64,000 nucleotides of DNA. It comes from Streptomyces sp. CT34 (lineage in GTDB: Bacteria; Actinomycetota; Actinomycetes; Streptomycetales; Streptomycetaceae). Below, piece after piece: positions 1 to 8,098 of the stretch. The position numbers were made by a program, and so were the translations under genes. The notes beneath the pieces were generated by a model. It saw only the letters and a list, made by a program, of their open reading frames with translations, was not told where the DNA came from and did not search any database. How positions within the stretch are numbered: position 1 is the stretch's first letter; each line of letters begins with the position of its first letter. The DNA is taken from the NCBI RefSeq assembly GCF_000805335.1, contig NZ_KN708638.1, forward strand, positions 579,581 to 643,580, in the 5' to 3' direction.

Positions 1-723
1 GTGCCGGTCACGCTGGAACTGGGCGGCAAGTCACCGCACTTGGTGCTCCCCGACTACGACGCCGTACGGGCGGTGCCGCAGATCGTGGCGGCGATCACGG
101 AGCACGCCGGGCAGAACTGCAGCGCCGGCAGCCGCCTGCTCGTCCACCGGTCCGTGCACGACGAACTGGTGGCCGCCCTCGCGGAGAGGTTCCGCGCCCT
201 GCGCATCGGCCCGGGCATCGACGATCCCGACATGGGGCCGCTGATCTCCGCGAAACAGCGCGCGAGGGTCCTGGACCACCTGGCCGAGGGCCGCCGGGAC
301 ACCGAGGTCGTCGTCGGCGGCGGAGTGCCCGAAGGGGAGGCGTACGCAGCGGGCTTCTACGTGGAACCCACCATCCTCGACCAGGTGGCCCCCCGGCACC
401 GGGTCTTCAACGAGGAGATCTTCGGCCCGGTCCTGTGCGTGTCGGTCTTCGACACTCTGGAGGAGGCGGTCGCACTGGCGGAACACACCACGTACGGGCT
501 GGCCGCCGGAGTCTGGACGTCCGACGTGACCACGGCCCATTGGCTCGCCGGGCGGCTGAGGGTGGGCCAGGTATTCGTGAACGACTACGGCGCGGCCGGC
601 GGAGTCGAGTTGCCCTTCGGCGGCTACCGGCGCTCCGGAATCGGCGTGGAGAAAGGGCTGGAGGCGCTGCGCGAATACACGCGGTGCAAGACGGTGGCGA
701 TCCACACGCGGATTTCTGCCTGA
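1..723 (+). CDS. Aldehyde dehydrogenase (5'-truncated by window edge)
   Basis: This is the C-terminal half of an NAD(P)+-dependent aldehyde dehydrogenase, which oxidises an aldehyde to a carboxylic acid. The window starts inside the gene, so the cofactor-binding N-terminal half is missing. Visible hallmarks are the general-base region LELGGKSP near residue 6, the catalytic cysteine in GQNCSAGSR near residue 40, the NEEIFGPVL motif near 138 and the C-terminal PFGGYRRSGIG segment. The 240 visible residues fit roughly the second half of a 480-500 residue enzyme. The substrate cannot be read from the fragment. It lies upstream of a LuxR gene and an asd-ask pair in the same orientation and may be the last gene of a cluster lying to the left. 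Confidence 0.9.
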   Translation: MPVTLELGGKSPHLVLPDYDAVRAVPQIVAAITEHAGQNCSAGSRLLVHRSVHDELVAALAERFRALRIGPGIDDPDMGPLISAKQRARVLDHLAEGRRDTEVVVGGGVPEGEAYAAGFYVEPTILDQVAPRHRVFNEEIFGPVLCVSVFDTLEEAVALAEHTTYGLAAGVWTSDVTTAHWLAGRLRVGQVFVNDYGAAGGVELPFGGYRRSGIGVEKGLEALREYTRCKTVAIHTRISA

Positions 724-850
724 CCCGTCGCCCCGCCCCACCCGCACCGTCCCCCGAGTCCTGCGGAGAAGCCCGAGCTTTGCACCGGAGCCCGAGCGTT
801 ACGGAGAAGCGCGATTCGATCCACCCATATCGGCGGAGGGAATTCATCGC

Positions 851-1354
851 ATGTCACGTGTTGCGCGAGGGCCCGTTGCGGAGTTGAGATATCAGTGGTG
901 CTGCGAGTTCTGCGGAGCGCCGTCGCGGCCCGTGGCGGCCCTGATGGAAGCGGTCGCCAACGTGTACCAGGCGCTCGGCGAGGCACAGGACGCGCTCGCA
1001 GCCCAGGAGCAATTGATAGCGAACTTACGGGCGTCCACGGGACCGTCCCCCTCCGAGGGGGTCCTCGCGGCCCGGGCGGCGCTCGACCTCCTGACGGCCC
1101 GCGAGCGCCAGATTCTGGTGCTCGTCTCCCAGGGCAATTCCAATCGCCGCGTCGCCAGGGCGCTCGGAATTTCCGAGAAGACGGTGAAGAACCACCTGTC
1201 CGCGGTCTTCACCAAGGTGGGTGTATCCGACCGCACACAAGCCGTCGTATTGGGAATCCGCAGTGGGATCGTCTCGCTCGATGAGCCCTTCAACGATGCG
1301 ACAGCGCCCATGAGTTCGCGGGCAGGACTCCGCACCGATTCAGGACCATGCTGA
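851..1354 (+). CDS. Small LuxR-type DNA-binding regulator with a TTA codon
   Basis: A 167-residue protein whose C-terminal half is a LuxR/FixJ helix-turn-helix (about residues 80-145, LTARERQILVLVSQGNSN with ALGISEKTVKNHLSAVFTKV). The N-terminal part has a CCEFCGAP cysteine cluster (residues 17-24) and a short helical stretch rich in Ala, Gln and Glu; there is no receiver domain with a phosphorylatable Asp. The ATG follows GGAGGG at about 11 bases. Codon 59 (positions 1025-1027) is TTA, the rare leucine codon read only by the bldA tRNA in Streptomyces, so translation is probably linked to development or secondary metabolism. It sits between the aldehyde dehydrogenase and the GlxA-type regulator, which suggests local pathway control. 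Target genes are unknown. Confidence 0.85.
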   Translation: MSRVARGPVAELRYQWCCEFCGAPSRPVAALMEAVANVYQALGEAQDALAAQEQLIANLRASTGPSPSEGVLAARAALDLLTARERQILVLVSQGNSNRRVARALGISEKTVKNHLSAVFTKVGVSDRTQAVVLGIRSGIVSLDEPFNDATAPMSSRAGLRTDSGPC

Positions 1355-1431
1355 GAGTATGAGGGCCGATCCAGCCATGGAACAGTGTGAAGACTGTCAG
1401 AACCCCTCGCATTACTGCCACATTGGGTCCC

Positions 1432-2406
1432 ATGCTGAAGAACGTAGCCGCGGTCCTGCTCGAGAACGTTCATCCCTTCGAGCTGGGCGTCATATGCGAA
1501 GTGTTCGGGATCGATCGACGGGAGGAGGGGCTGCCCGCGTACGACTTCGCGCTCGTCGCCGCGGAGTCCTCGTCGGTGCGGGCGGTGCCCGGGTTCACCA
1601 TCAGCACGCCCTACGGTCTCGACCGGCTGGCGGACGCCGACCTCATCGCCATCCCGGTCGGGGACGACTTCCACACCAGGGACTTCCCGCCCGCCCTTCT
1701 GGAGGCCCTGCGCCAGGCGGTGGCCCGCGGGGTCCGGGTGGTGAGCGTCTGCGTCGGCGCCTTCGTCCTGGGCGCCGCCGGCCTGCTCGACGGACGGCGC
1801 TGCACCACGCACTGGCGGTACGCCGAAGCGCTCGCCGCGCGCTACCCCAAGGCCCGGGTCGAACCGGGAGTGCTCTACGTGGACGAGGACCCGATCCTCA
1901 CCTCGGCCGGTACGTCGGCGGGCATCGACGCCTGCCTCCATCTGGTGCGCAAGCTCCAGGGCAGCGACGTCGCCAACGCCATCGCCCGGCGCATGGTGGT
2001 GCCCCCGCACCGGGAGGGCGGCCAGGCCCAGTACATCGAGCGACCGGTCGCGCACTGCGGGGAGGACGGCGTACGCGAGGTGCTGGTCTGGGCCGAGAAG
2101 CATCTGGACCAGGAGATCAGCGTCGAACAGCTGTCGGCACGCGCCTGCATGTCGCCACGCACCTTCGCCCGCCGCTTCCGGACGGAGACCGGGACCACCC
2201 CCTACCGCTGGCTGCTGGCGCAGCGGGTGCTGAGCGCCCAGCGGCTGCTGGAGAACACCGACGAGACGATGGAGATGATCGCGGACCGTACGGGATTCGC
2301 CAACGCGGCGGCCCTGCGCCACCAGTTCGTGCGGTCCCTGAACACCACCCCCAACGCGTACCGACGTGCCTTCCGGGGGCGGTTCTCCGACACCACCAGG
2401 CAATGA
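1432..2406 (+). CDS. GlxA-family transcriptional regulator (DJ-1/PfpI plus AraC HTH)
   Basis: A 324-residue regulator with two parts. The DJ-1/PfpI-like domain (about residues 1-180) carries the typical SVCVGAFVLGAAGLLDGRR nucleophile-elbow segment. The AraC-type DNA-binding domain (about 215-310) contains SVEQLSARACMSPRTFARRF and MIADRTGFANAAALRHQF. Members of this family bind a small ligand or act without known ligand and regulate catabolic or secondary-metabolite genes. The ATG at 1432 matches the usual family N terminus (MLKNVAAVLLENVHPFELGV); an in-frame GTG at 1387 would add 15 residues without family similarity. The gene is followed 31 bases later by the asd homologue, so it may control the asd-ask pair. 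Confidence 0.93.
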   Translation: MLKNVAAVLLENVHPFELGVICEVFGIDRREEGLPAYDFALVAAESSSVRAVPGFTISTPYGLDRLADADLIAIPVGDDFHTRDFPPALLEALRQAVARGVRVVSVCVGAFVLGAAGLLDGRRCTTHWRYAEALAARYPKARVEPGVLYVDEDPILTSAGTSAGIDACLHLVRKLQGSDVANAIARRMVVPPHREGGQAQYIERPVAHCGEDGVREVLVWAEKHLDQEISVEQLSARACMSPRTFARRFRTETGTTPYRWLLAQRVLSAQRLLENTDETMEMIADRTGFANAAALRHQFVRSLNTTPNAYRRAFRGRFSDTTRQ

Positions 2407-2437
2407 GCCCCGCGTGGGGCCCGACAGGAGGACGTGC

Positions 2438-3487
2438 ATGCTGCGCATCGCGGTAGTGGGGGCCACCGGAGCGGTGGGCCGGGAGTGCCTGGTCCTGCTC
2501 GACGGCGGGATGGTGCCGGTGGAACGGGTGGTGCCCGTCGGCTCGGCGCGCAGCCTCGGCCGGGACCTGGGTGACGAACTGGGGCTGTCGCTGCCCCTGG
2601 CGGAGCTGGTGACGCTCGACGGCCTGGACCCCCGGGGCCTGGACGTCGCCGTCTTCTCCGCGGGCGCGGAGATCAGCGCCCGCGAGGCGGAGCGGCTGGC
2701 CTCGGCCGGGGTACTGGTCGTCGACAACAGTTCCCACTTCCGGATGCGCCCCGACGTCCCCCTCGTCGTACCCCAGGTCAACCCCGGCGTGCTCGACGAC
2801 CGGCCGGGACCGAACCTCGTGTCCAACCCCAACTGCTCGACCATCCAGCTGGTGCGCGCCCTGAAACCGCTGCACGAACTGGCGGGCCTGGCGGACGTCG
2901 TGGTGGCCACCTACCAGGCGGCGTCCGGCGGCGGAGTGCGCGGCCTGCGGGAACTGGCCGAGGGGTCCAGGGCCATCCTGGACGACCCCCGCGCGCAAGG
3001 CGCCCCCGGCGGGCGCTTCGGACAGCCGCTGTCCTTCAACCTCGTCCCCGAGATAGGACTTCAGGACGACACCGGGCTCACCCACGAGGAGCGCAAGCTC
3101 GTCCGCGAACCGCGCAGGATCCTCGGCCTGCCGGACCTGCGGGTGAGCGCCACCGCGGTACGGGTGCCGGTCTTCGACTGCCACTCCGAGGCCGTGCACG
3201 TCAGGCTGCGGGAGCCGGTCACGACCGGGTCCGTCGAGGCAGCCCTGGCCGCGACACCCGGGCTACGGGCCTACGGCCGGTCGCAGAGCCCCTCGTACCC
3301 CATGCCCCGTGCGGTCTTCGCCCGGCCGGAGGACCGCGCCCTGGTCCACGTCGGGCGCATCCGCGTCGAGCCGGAGGACGACAGGGCGGTGGCCCTCTGG
3401 GTGGTCGCCGACAACCTGTGGGTGGGGGCGGCGCTCAACGCGCTCCAGATCGTGCAACTCGCCCTGAAAAACGGGTGGCTCGGATGA
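2438..3487 (+). CDS. asd: Aspartate-semialdehyde dehydrogenase
   Basis: This 349-residue enzyme reduces aspartyl-4-phosphate to aspartate-4-semialdehyde with NADPH, the second step towards Lys, Thr, Met and diaminopimelate. Visible motifs are the Rossmann GATGAVGRE at the N terminus, VDNSSHFRM, the catalytic cysteine in NPNCSTIQL, QAASGGGV, and the C-terminal WVVADNLWVGAALN helix. The ATG at 2438 is preceded by a perfect AGGAGG. Its stop codon overlaps the start of the aspartate kinase gene (ATGA), so the two are translationally coupled. A paired asd-ask module next to pathway regulators suggests a dedicated supply of aspartate semialdehyde for a specialised metabolite rather than the housekeeping copy; this is inference. 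Confidence 0.93.
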   Translation: MLRIAVVGATGAVGRECLVLLDGGMVPVERVVPVGSARSLGRDLGDELGLSLPLAELVTLDGLDPRGLDVAVFSAGAEISAREAERLASAGVLVVDNSSHFRMRPDVPLVVPQVNPGVLDDRPGPNLVSNPNCSTIQLVRALKPLHELAGLADVVVATYQAASGGGVRGLRELAEGSRAILDDPRAQGAPGGRFGQPLSFNLVPEIGLQDDTGLTHEERKLVREPRRILGLPDLRVSATAVRVPVFDCHSEAVHVRLREPVTTGSVEAALAATPGLRAYGRSQSPSYPMPRAVFARPEDRALVHVGRIRVEPEDDRAVALWVVADNLWVGAALNALQIVQLALKNGWLG

Positions 3488-4683
3488 CGGCCGGCCGCCC
3501 GCCCGAAGGGCCTCCGCTGGTTCTGAAGTTCGGTGGCTCGGCCTTCGCCGACCTCGACGGCTACCACCTCGTGGCCCGGTACGCGGTGCGCCGCGTCACC
3601 GATGAGAAGCGCCCGCTGGTCGTGGTGGCGAGCGCGATGTCCGGGACGACGGGCAGGCTCCAGCAGACCTTGGACGCCCTGGTCGACGCCCCGCCCGCGG
3701 ACGCCGCCGCGATGCTGCTGACCACCGGCGAAACGGTGAGCGTCGCCCTGCTGGCCGCCGCGCTCGACGCCGAGGGCGTGATGGCCCGCCCCCTCCAGGC
3801 GGCGGGCACCGGGCTCCTCGCCGAGGGACCGGACGACCGGGCGGGACTCGTCTCGGCCGGCCCCGGGACGCTGGCCGAGGCCCTGGCCGACTGTCCGGTC
3901 GCGGTCGTCCCCGGTGGCCAGGCGGTCGACGCGGACGGGCGGACGGTCATGCTGGGCCGTAACAGCTCGGACCTCTCGGCGGTGGCGGTGGCCGCCGCGC
4001 TGGGCGCCGGCACCTGCGAACTCTTCTCCGACGTGCCCGGCGTGTGCACCGCCGACCCCTATCTGGTCCCGGAGGCCCGCACCCTCTCCCGGATCAGTTA
4101 CGAGGGTGTGCGCCGGATGTCCCGGCACGGAGCCAAGGTCGTCCACGAGGGCGCCGTGGACTGGGCAGAGCGCGAAGGAGTGCGGCTGCTGTGCCGGCCG
4201 TTCCCCTGGTGCGAGGGCCCGGACAGCGGGACCGCCGTGGGTACGGGCCCGGAGGCGGCCGCGGTCGTCGTACACAAGAACAGCGACGTGTGGTGCTTCA
4301 GGTCCGGGCCGGAACGCCGGGCGGTGGCGGGACAGTTGTGGGCCGAGGGCCTGGCCGTCGCGGAGTTCGACACCGCGGGCGAGGCATGTCTGACGGTGCC
4401 GACCGGAGCGCGGGGCGTGGCCCGGCACCTGCGGGCCGCGCACCGCCTCGACGACCTGTGCCTGATCACCACGCTGTGGCCGGACGGCAGGACGGAGCAC
4501 ACCGTGGTACCGCACCCCGAGGCCGCTGCCGAAGCCCGCCGGTGCCACGCCCTGTTGTACCCGGACCCCGAGGGAACCCGTGGACCGCCCGTCCCCCCAC
4601 CGGCCAAGGCCCGCTCCCCGCACAGCGACGTCCTGGTCGGCCCGGCCCGGCCGTTGCCCACCGAGAACAGGCAGCTGAACTGA
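3484..4683 (+). CDS. Divergent aspartate kinase
   Basis: A 399-residue aspartokinase-like protein that would phosphorylate L-aspartate to feed the overlapping asd gene. The kinase domain is recognisable: KFGGSAFAD near the N terminus, SAMSGTTGRL, TTGETVSVALL, and FSDVPGVCTADPYLVPEAR. The usual catalytic GRGGSDTTA segment reads GRNSSDLSAVAVA, an unusual variant. After about residue 250 the usual tandem ACT regulatory domains are not recognisable; the C terminus is a divergent stretch ending in a Pro/Arg-rich tail. That could mean loss of lysine/threonine feedback inhibition, as expected of a pathway-dedicated enzyme, or reduced activity. It starts at the ATGA overlap with asd. Confidence 0.85.
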   Translation: MTAGRPPEGPPLVLKFGGSAFADLDGYHLVARYAVRRVTDEKRPLVVVASAMSGTTGRLQQTLDALVDAPPADAAAMLLTTGETVSVALLAAALDAEGVMARPLQAAGTGLLAEGPDDRAGLVSAGPGTLAEALADCPVAVVPGGQAVDADGRTVMLGRNSSDLSAVAVAAALGAGTCELFSDVPGVCTADPYLVPEARTLSRISYEGVRRMSRHGAKVVHEGAVDWAEREGVRLLCRPFPWCEGPDSGTAVGTGPEAAAVVVHKNSDVWCFRSGPERRAVAGQLWAEGLAVAEFDTAGEACLTVPTGARGVARHLRAAHRLDDLCLITTLWPDGRTEHTVVPHPEAAAEARRCHALLYPDPEGTRGPPVPPPAKARSPHSDVLVGPARPLPTENRQLN

Positions 4684-4816
4684 CCGGGCTGGGACGGCTG
4701 CCGCGCACGACGGCGTCTCTCATGCCTTCGGCGGCCTGGCGCGACGACCCGCGGTCATGCCTCAGGCCCTGCCCGATGGGACACCGGCAATCTGCCCGGG
4801 ATCCGTCGGGCACTGC

Positions 4817-5026
4817 CTAATCAACGATCCGGACGTGCTCTGCCCGCAGGTCGTCTCCGTCGTCGCCCACGACCACGTATGTGACCCTGAGACCTTCGGT
4901 GAGGAAGGTGCCGTCTTCCAGAGCCGCCTGTGCGACGCGCGATTCGCGGCCGTCGTCACCCGTGATGTACCCATATCCCTGGCCCTGGTTGTACCACTTG
5001 ACATGGCCGGTGACTCGATCGCTCAT
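4817..5026 (-). CDS. Cold-shock-domain-like small protein
   Basis: A 69-residue protein resembling the OB-fold cold-shock domain. The RNP1 region GHVKWYNQGQGYGYIT matches the family GTVKWFNxxKGFGFI pattern with Tyr replacing Phe at nucleic-acid-contacting positions. The RNP2 segment, normally VFVHF, reads SRVAQ and has lost its aromatics, and the rest is acidic (VVGDDGDDLRAEHV). Streptomyces carries several such divergent CSD-like proteins beside canonical Csp. It may bind nucleic acid weakly or have another role. It converges with the aspartate kinase gene. Upstream in the same orientation lies an MgtC-domain gene, but the 181-base gap argues for separate transcription. Confidence 0.8.
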   Translation of the reverse strand: MSDRVTGHVKWYNQGQGYGYITGDDGRESRVAQAALEDGTFLTEGLRVTYVVVGDDGDDLRAEHVRIVD

Positions 5027-5207
5027 ACCGGTTGGCCTCCTTCGGTGTCATCGTCCGTGGCCGACGGAAGCTCCAGGAAGTCGGGCGTCCCGCACCGCGG
5101 TTACGACAGGTCTACCCCACCGTGCACGCAGTCCAAGCAGCCGAACTCCTCTTGGCCGACTCGCCGCCGACCGACCGGCCGAAGCGCGAGAAACACCAAC
5201 TCGAACC

Positions 5208-5636
5208 TCACGAACGCGCGTTGACGGCAGGTGGTGATGTGACTTCCTTGTCGGAGGGGGGTTCCTCGTCGGACCTGGTTTCCTTGTCGGACGGGGTGGC
5301 CGGCGGCTCGGGTGCGGGGGCATTTTCGGTGTGCGGATGCCAACGCAGGGCACTGACCTTGGGTATGCGTGCCAGTCGGACGACCAGTCGTTCCAGGACC
5401 GCGGTCGCTGCGTCCGAGGTGAGCACGATGTGGACGGTTACGTCGGCGCTGCCGTCGGATTCAACGGAGTCGAGGCTCTTGATCCGGACATCGGTGTCGG
5501 CGAACATCACGACGCACAGGGCTCGCACCATGCGTTCTATGCGGGGATCGCAGACAGCCTGGAGCGTGAAGTGGACGGGTGCTGGACGGATGGGGGTCTT
5601 GGGGTGCCGGAACAGGGGGCGGGACGGAAGTTTCAC
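5208..5636 (-). CDS. Free-standing MgtC C-terminal (ACT-like) domain protein, copy 1
   Basis: A 142-residue soluble protein. Residues about 18-105 (FTLQAVCDPRIERMVRALCV through RLARIPKVSALRWHPH) resemble the cytosolic ACT-like domain at the C terminus of MgtC/SapB membrane proteins, but no membrane domain is encoded. A hydrophilic tail has repeated SDKE/SDEE segments (TPSDKETRSDEEPPSDKEV). The GTG start at 5636 gives an N terminus (V/MKLPSRP) that aligns with the paralogue at 52195 (MKLRFHR). It lies 342 bases downstream of the Nramp-related magnesium transporter in the same orientation, beyond that gene's terminator hairpin. The paralogues at 51729 and 52195 sit behind a second copy of the same Mg2+ riboswitch, so a role in Mg2+ homeostasis is inferred. 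Confidence 0.7.
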   Translation of the reverse strand: MKLPSRPLFRHPKTPIRPAPVHFTLQAVCDPRIERMVRALCVVMFADTDVRIKSLDSVESDGSADVTVHIVLTSDAATAVLERLVVRLARIPKVSALRWHPHTENAPAPEPPATPSDKETRSDEEPPSDKEVTSPPAVNARS

Positions 5637-5935
5637 GACGAATTCCGTTTCGGGCCGGGGAGTTGAACGCCGCCGTAGCCAAGGGTGGTCGACGTGTACA
5701 GCCGGGATGTACGGCTGCCGGTGGAGTGTGTGGAGGTGTGCGGCGGTTGGAGGGGGCCATCGGGCCAGGGGTCGACGGGTCGATGGCTGGTTCGTCGGCG
5801 GTGGAGAGCGCTTCCGGGGAAGGCCATGGCGGCATCTGGCGGCCGTCGGCAGGCCCGCTGACTGCTTCCACCGTCGGGACCGCACCGACACGACGCAGGC
5901 CCGCTGGATTCAAGGCGCATCGGGCATCGGGGGTG
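5637..5935. other. Non-coding interval between transporter terminator and MgtC-domain gene
   Basis: About 300 bases with no convincing gene on either strand. It holds no clear promoter or second riboswitch, so it is not evident how the 5208-5636 gene is transcribed if the terminator at 5936-5975 is efficient. Confidence 0.5.
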
Positions 5936-5975
5936 CCCCGGGGCGACGGGCGGGGAGGAACCCGCCGCCCCGGGG
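5936..5975 (-). terminator. Terminator hairpin of the magnesium transporter gene
   Basis: Directly after the transporter stop codon the minus strand can form a long GC-rich stem, CCCCGGGGCGGCGGG with CCCGCCCGTCGCCCCGGGG, around a short TTCCT loop. No T-run follows, as is usual in Streptomyces. A homologous hairpin follows the deleted copy at 51439-51482. Confidence 0.75.
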
Positions 5976-5978
5976 ACG

Positions 5979-7634
5979 TCAGTGGCCGAGGGCGAGCTGT
6001 ACGACCTTGACGACGACCAGGACCATCGCGACGAGCAGGTAGGTGCGCAGGGCGGTGAGACCAACCTTGCGGCCGGTGGAGAGGACCGGCTTCGTCAGCT
6101 CGTCAAGGGGTGGCATGCGCCAACTCTCCTTGCCGTTGCGATCGACCGGGCCGGAGCGCGCCCAGCCCTTGCGCCGGCGGCGGGTTTCGGCGTAGCCGAG
6201 GGCCAGGATGCCGGCGACGCCGCAGACGGCCATGATGTCGAGGATGGCATGGGAGGTGATGTCGGGGAAGAGGACGGAGGCGGTCAGGATGATGGACAGG
6301 GTGACCAGGACGGCGACGACGAAGGACGTGAAGATGTTCATCGCGCGGCCGTTGACCCAGGGGCCGAGGACGGCCTTGTCGTTGCAGAGCAGCAGCAGGA
6401 AGACCGACGCGGAGGGCAGCAGGACGCCGGCCAGCGTCTGGACGCCGTTGGTGATGAGGCCGAGCGGTGAGCCGGGGATGATCACGATGATCGCGGAGGT
6501 CAGGACGACGCCGGCGAAGACGGCGTAGAAGCCCTTGGCGCCGCGTACCCCGCGGTGCAGCGAGTGCTTGAGTCCGAGGACGTCGCCGAGTGCGTAGGCG
6601 GTGGACAGGGAGACGGCGGAGGCGCCGATGATCGAGGCATCGAGCAGGGCGATGGCGAACAGGACACCGGCGGTCCGGCCGGCGTATGCCGCGATGCCCT
6701 TGGCAAGACCGGCCGCGTCGTCGTAGTTGCCGAAGCCCTTGGTACCGGCGAACGCCGCGGCGGCAAAGCCGATCATGGCGGCGGCGCCGATGATCACGAT
6801 GGCGATGCCGATCCACAGGTCGGCCTTCTCGTAGCGCATGAAGCGCGGGGTGATCCGCTTGTCGATGACGTACGACTGCTGGAAGAACAGCTGCCAGGGA
6901 GCGATCGTGGTGCCGACGATCGAGATGATCAGCAGCATCACCTCGGAAAGCTCGGCGTGCGGCGGCAGGCCCGGGACCACGAAGTCATGCGCCATCGTGC
7001 CGAGGGCCGGGTGGCACATGAAGTAGATCGGGACGAGTACCAGCGAGCCCACGCACAGGAACACCGCGGTGCGCTCGAACCGCCGGAAGGATCCGGTGGT
7101 CGCGGCCGCGATCACCACGGCGGCGGCGACCAGGACGCTGGCCGTCTTGGGCAGGCCGAGGTAGCCGACGGCGAGGGTGACGCCGATGAACTCGGTCACG
7201 ATCGTGAGGGCGTTGAGCAGGAAGAGGTCGATGACGGAGAACGCGCCCCAGAACTTTCCGAAGCGCTCGAGGATGAGGCGGGCGTGGCCGACGCCGGTGA
7301 CGGCACCGAGCCGCAGCACCATCTCCTGGTTGACGTACAGCACGGGCACGAGCAGGAAGAGCGTCCACAGCAGACTGGTGCCGTAGTTCTGCCCGGCGCG
7401 GCCGTAGGTGTCGAAGGCGCCGGCGTCGTTGTCGCCGACCATCACGATCAGGCCGGGGCCGACTATCGCCAGCAGGGTCTTGAGCTTGGCCGACAGGCCC
7501 TGGCGCGGGGCGGCGTCGTCCGCCTTGATGGTGCCGAGTGCGCCACGGATGTCACCGACGTGCGCATCGTCCAGTACAGCGGTGCGCTGCGATGGGACCG
7601 ATGGTGTGGTGGTGGAGGTGGTGAGGTTGGTCAT
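5979..7634 (-). CDS. Nramp-related magnesium transporter (NRMT-type, SLC11 family)
   Basis: A 551-residue multipass membrane protein of the Nramp fold with about 11 hydrophobic helices after a 50-residue hydrophilic N terminus. In TM1 the canonical DPGN metal-binding motif reads DAGA (within MVGDNDAGAF, residues 66-74). In TM6 the canonical MPH motif reads APWQ (TIAPWQLFFQQ, 243-252). Loss of the soft methionine ligand is the signature of Nramp-related Mg2+ transporters, as opposed to Mn2+/Fe2+ importers. The M-box Mg2+ riboswitch in its leader independently supports magnesium as substrate. The ATG at 7634 is preceded by GGGAGG at 5-6 bases; that Shine-Dalgarno can pair with an upstream CCTCCC. 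Expected role: inner-membrane Mg2+ import under Mg2+ starvation. Confidence 0.88.
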   Translation of the reverse strand: MTNLTTSTTTPSVPSQRTAVLDDAHVGDIRGALGTIKADDAAPRQGLSAKLKTLLAIVGPGLIVMVGDNDAGAFDTYGRAGQNYGTSLLWTLFLLVPVLYVNQEMVLRLGAVTGVGHARLILERFGKFWGAFSVIDLFLLNALTIVTEFIGVTLAVGYLGLPKTASVLVAAAVVIAAATTGSFRRFERTAVFLCVGSLVLVPIYFMCHPALGTMAHDFVVPGLPPHAELSEVMLLIISIVGTTIAPWQLFFQQSYVIDKRITPRFMRYEKADLWIGIAIVIIGAAAMIGFAAAAFAGTKGFGNYDDAAGLAKGIAAYAGRTAGVLFAIALLDASIIGASAVSLSTAYALGDVLGLKHSLHRGVRGAKGFYAVFAGVVLTSAIIVIIPGSPLGLITNGVQTLAGVLLPSASVFLLLLCNDKAVLGPWVNGRAMNIFTSFVVAVLVTLSIILTASVLFPDITSHAILDIMAVCGVAGILALGYAETRRRRKGWARSGPVDRNGKESWRMPPLDELTKPVLSTGRKVGLTALRTYLLVAMVLVVVKVVQLALGH

Positions 7635-7639
7635 GGAAG

Positions 7640-7665
7640 CCTCCCAGGTCCCCCGGCGGGGGAGG
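7640..7665 (-). promoter_or_regulatory. Shine-Dalgarno-sequestering hairpin upstream of the Mg transporter
   Basis: On the minus strand CCTCCC (7660-7665) can pair with the GGGAGG Shine-Dalgarno (7640-7645) just before the ATG, with an inner GC-rich helix. The same arrangement is kept in the second leader at 51158-51183. It could give translational control in addition to the M-box; that is inference. Confidence 0.55.
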
Positions 7666-7777
7666 TTGGGCGGCACGCAGCAGCGATCACCCCTGCGAGC
7701 GCGCAGCACAGCGACCCGGGACGGCCGGTGGCCGTACGGGTGCCAGGCATGGTGGGGGAAAGCGCAGGGGAGGTGGG

Positions 7778-7855
7778 TTACCGCGTACCGGAGGTCGGAG
7801 AAGACACACGGATGCGGGGCCAACTGTGGCCCGGACTACTGCAATGGCCGTCCAT
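7778..7855 (-). CDS. Leader ORF (25 codons) between M-box and Mg transporter, copy 1
   Basis: An ATG at 7855 sits 8-9 bases after a strong AAGGAGG and opens a 25-codon frame ending in TAA at 7778, 143 bases before the transporter start. The peptide begins MDGHCSSPGHSW and ends SSPTSGTR, with prolines at 8, 13 and 20. The same reading frame, ribosome-binding site and stop are kept in the second leader at 50973-51050. Salmonella mgtA and mgtC leaders also carry short proline-containing ORFs (mgtL, mgtP) whose translation tunes Mg2+ transporter expression, so a similar attenuating role is plausible but unproven. Overall leader identity is high, so conservation alone is not proof of translation. 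Confidence 0.6.
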   Translation of the reverse strand: MDGHCSSPGHSWPRIRVSSPTSGTR

Positions 7856-7943
7856 GTCTCTCGCCTCCTTCTGGCCGGGGCGCACGCGGGCGCCGAACGG
7901 ACACGGCAAAGAGCGCACCAGTCATCCGACCGGTTCACCCCAA

Positions 7944-8098
7944 CTCGTCAGAGCTTTGGCACTCCACGGCGTAATCCCCTTACCGGGGAAGCCACTTGGG
8001 GTCACCCCTTAGGCCGGGGAGACCTGTCCTGAACCTGGGCGTCTCTCGACGTCGTGGGGTCAGTGGCCTGTGTCCGTGAAGACGCCTCACCGAACGAG
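7944..8098 (-). ncRNA. M-box (ykoK leader) Mg2+ riboswitch, copy 1
   Basis: The minus-strand leader contains the conserved M-box core: TTCGGTGAGGCGTCTTCACG, then ACGGACACAGGCCACTG and GTCGAGAGACGCC, and a 3' part ending AGTGCCAAAGCTCTG. The closing P1 helix is formed by CTCGT (8094-8098) and ACGAG (7944-7948), giving 155 nt. M-box RNAs fold when Mg2+ is abundant and shut off downstream Mg2+ transport genes. It precedes the Nramp-related transporter by about 310 bases, an unusually long distance that contains the leader ORF. The same element recurs at 50730-50884 with nearly identical sequence. Confidence 0.9.

Noticed and set aside
31..747. Long open frame opposite the aldehyde dehydrogenase
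   Set aside because: It is antisense to a gene with clear catalytic motifs and is Arg/His/Gln-rich; it is a GC-content artefact.
5979..7634. MntH manganese/iron transporter
   Set aside because: The TM1 and TM6 metal-binding motifs lack the MntH residues and the leader is an M-box rather than a yybP-ykoY or DtxR-type element.
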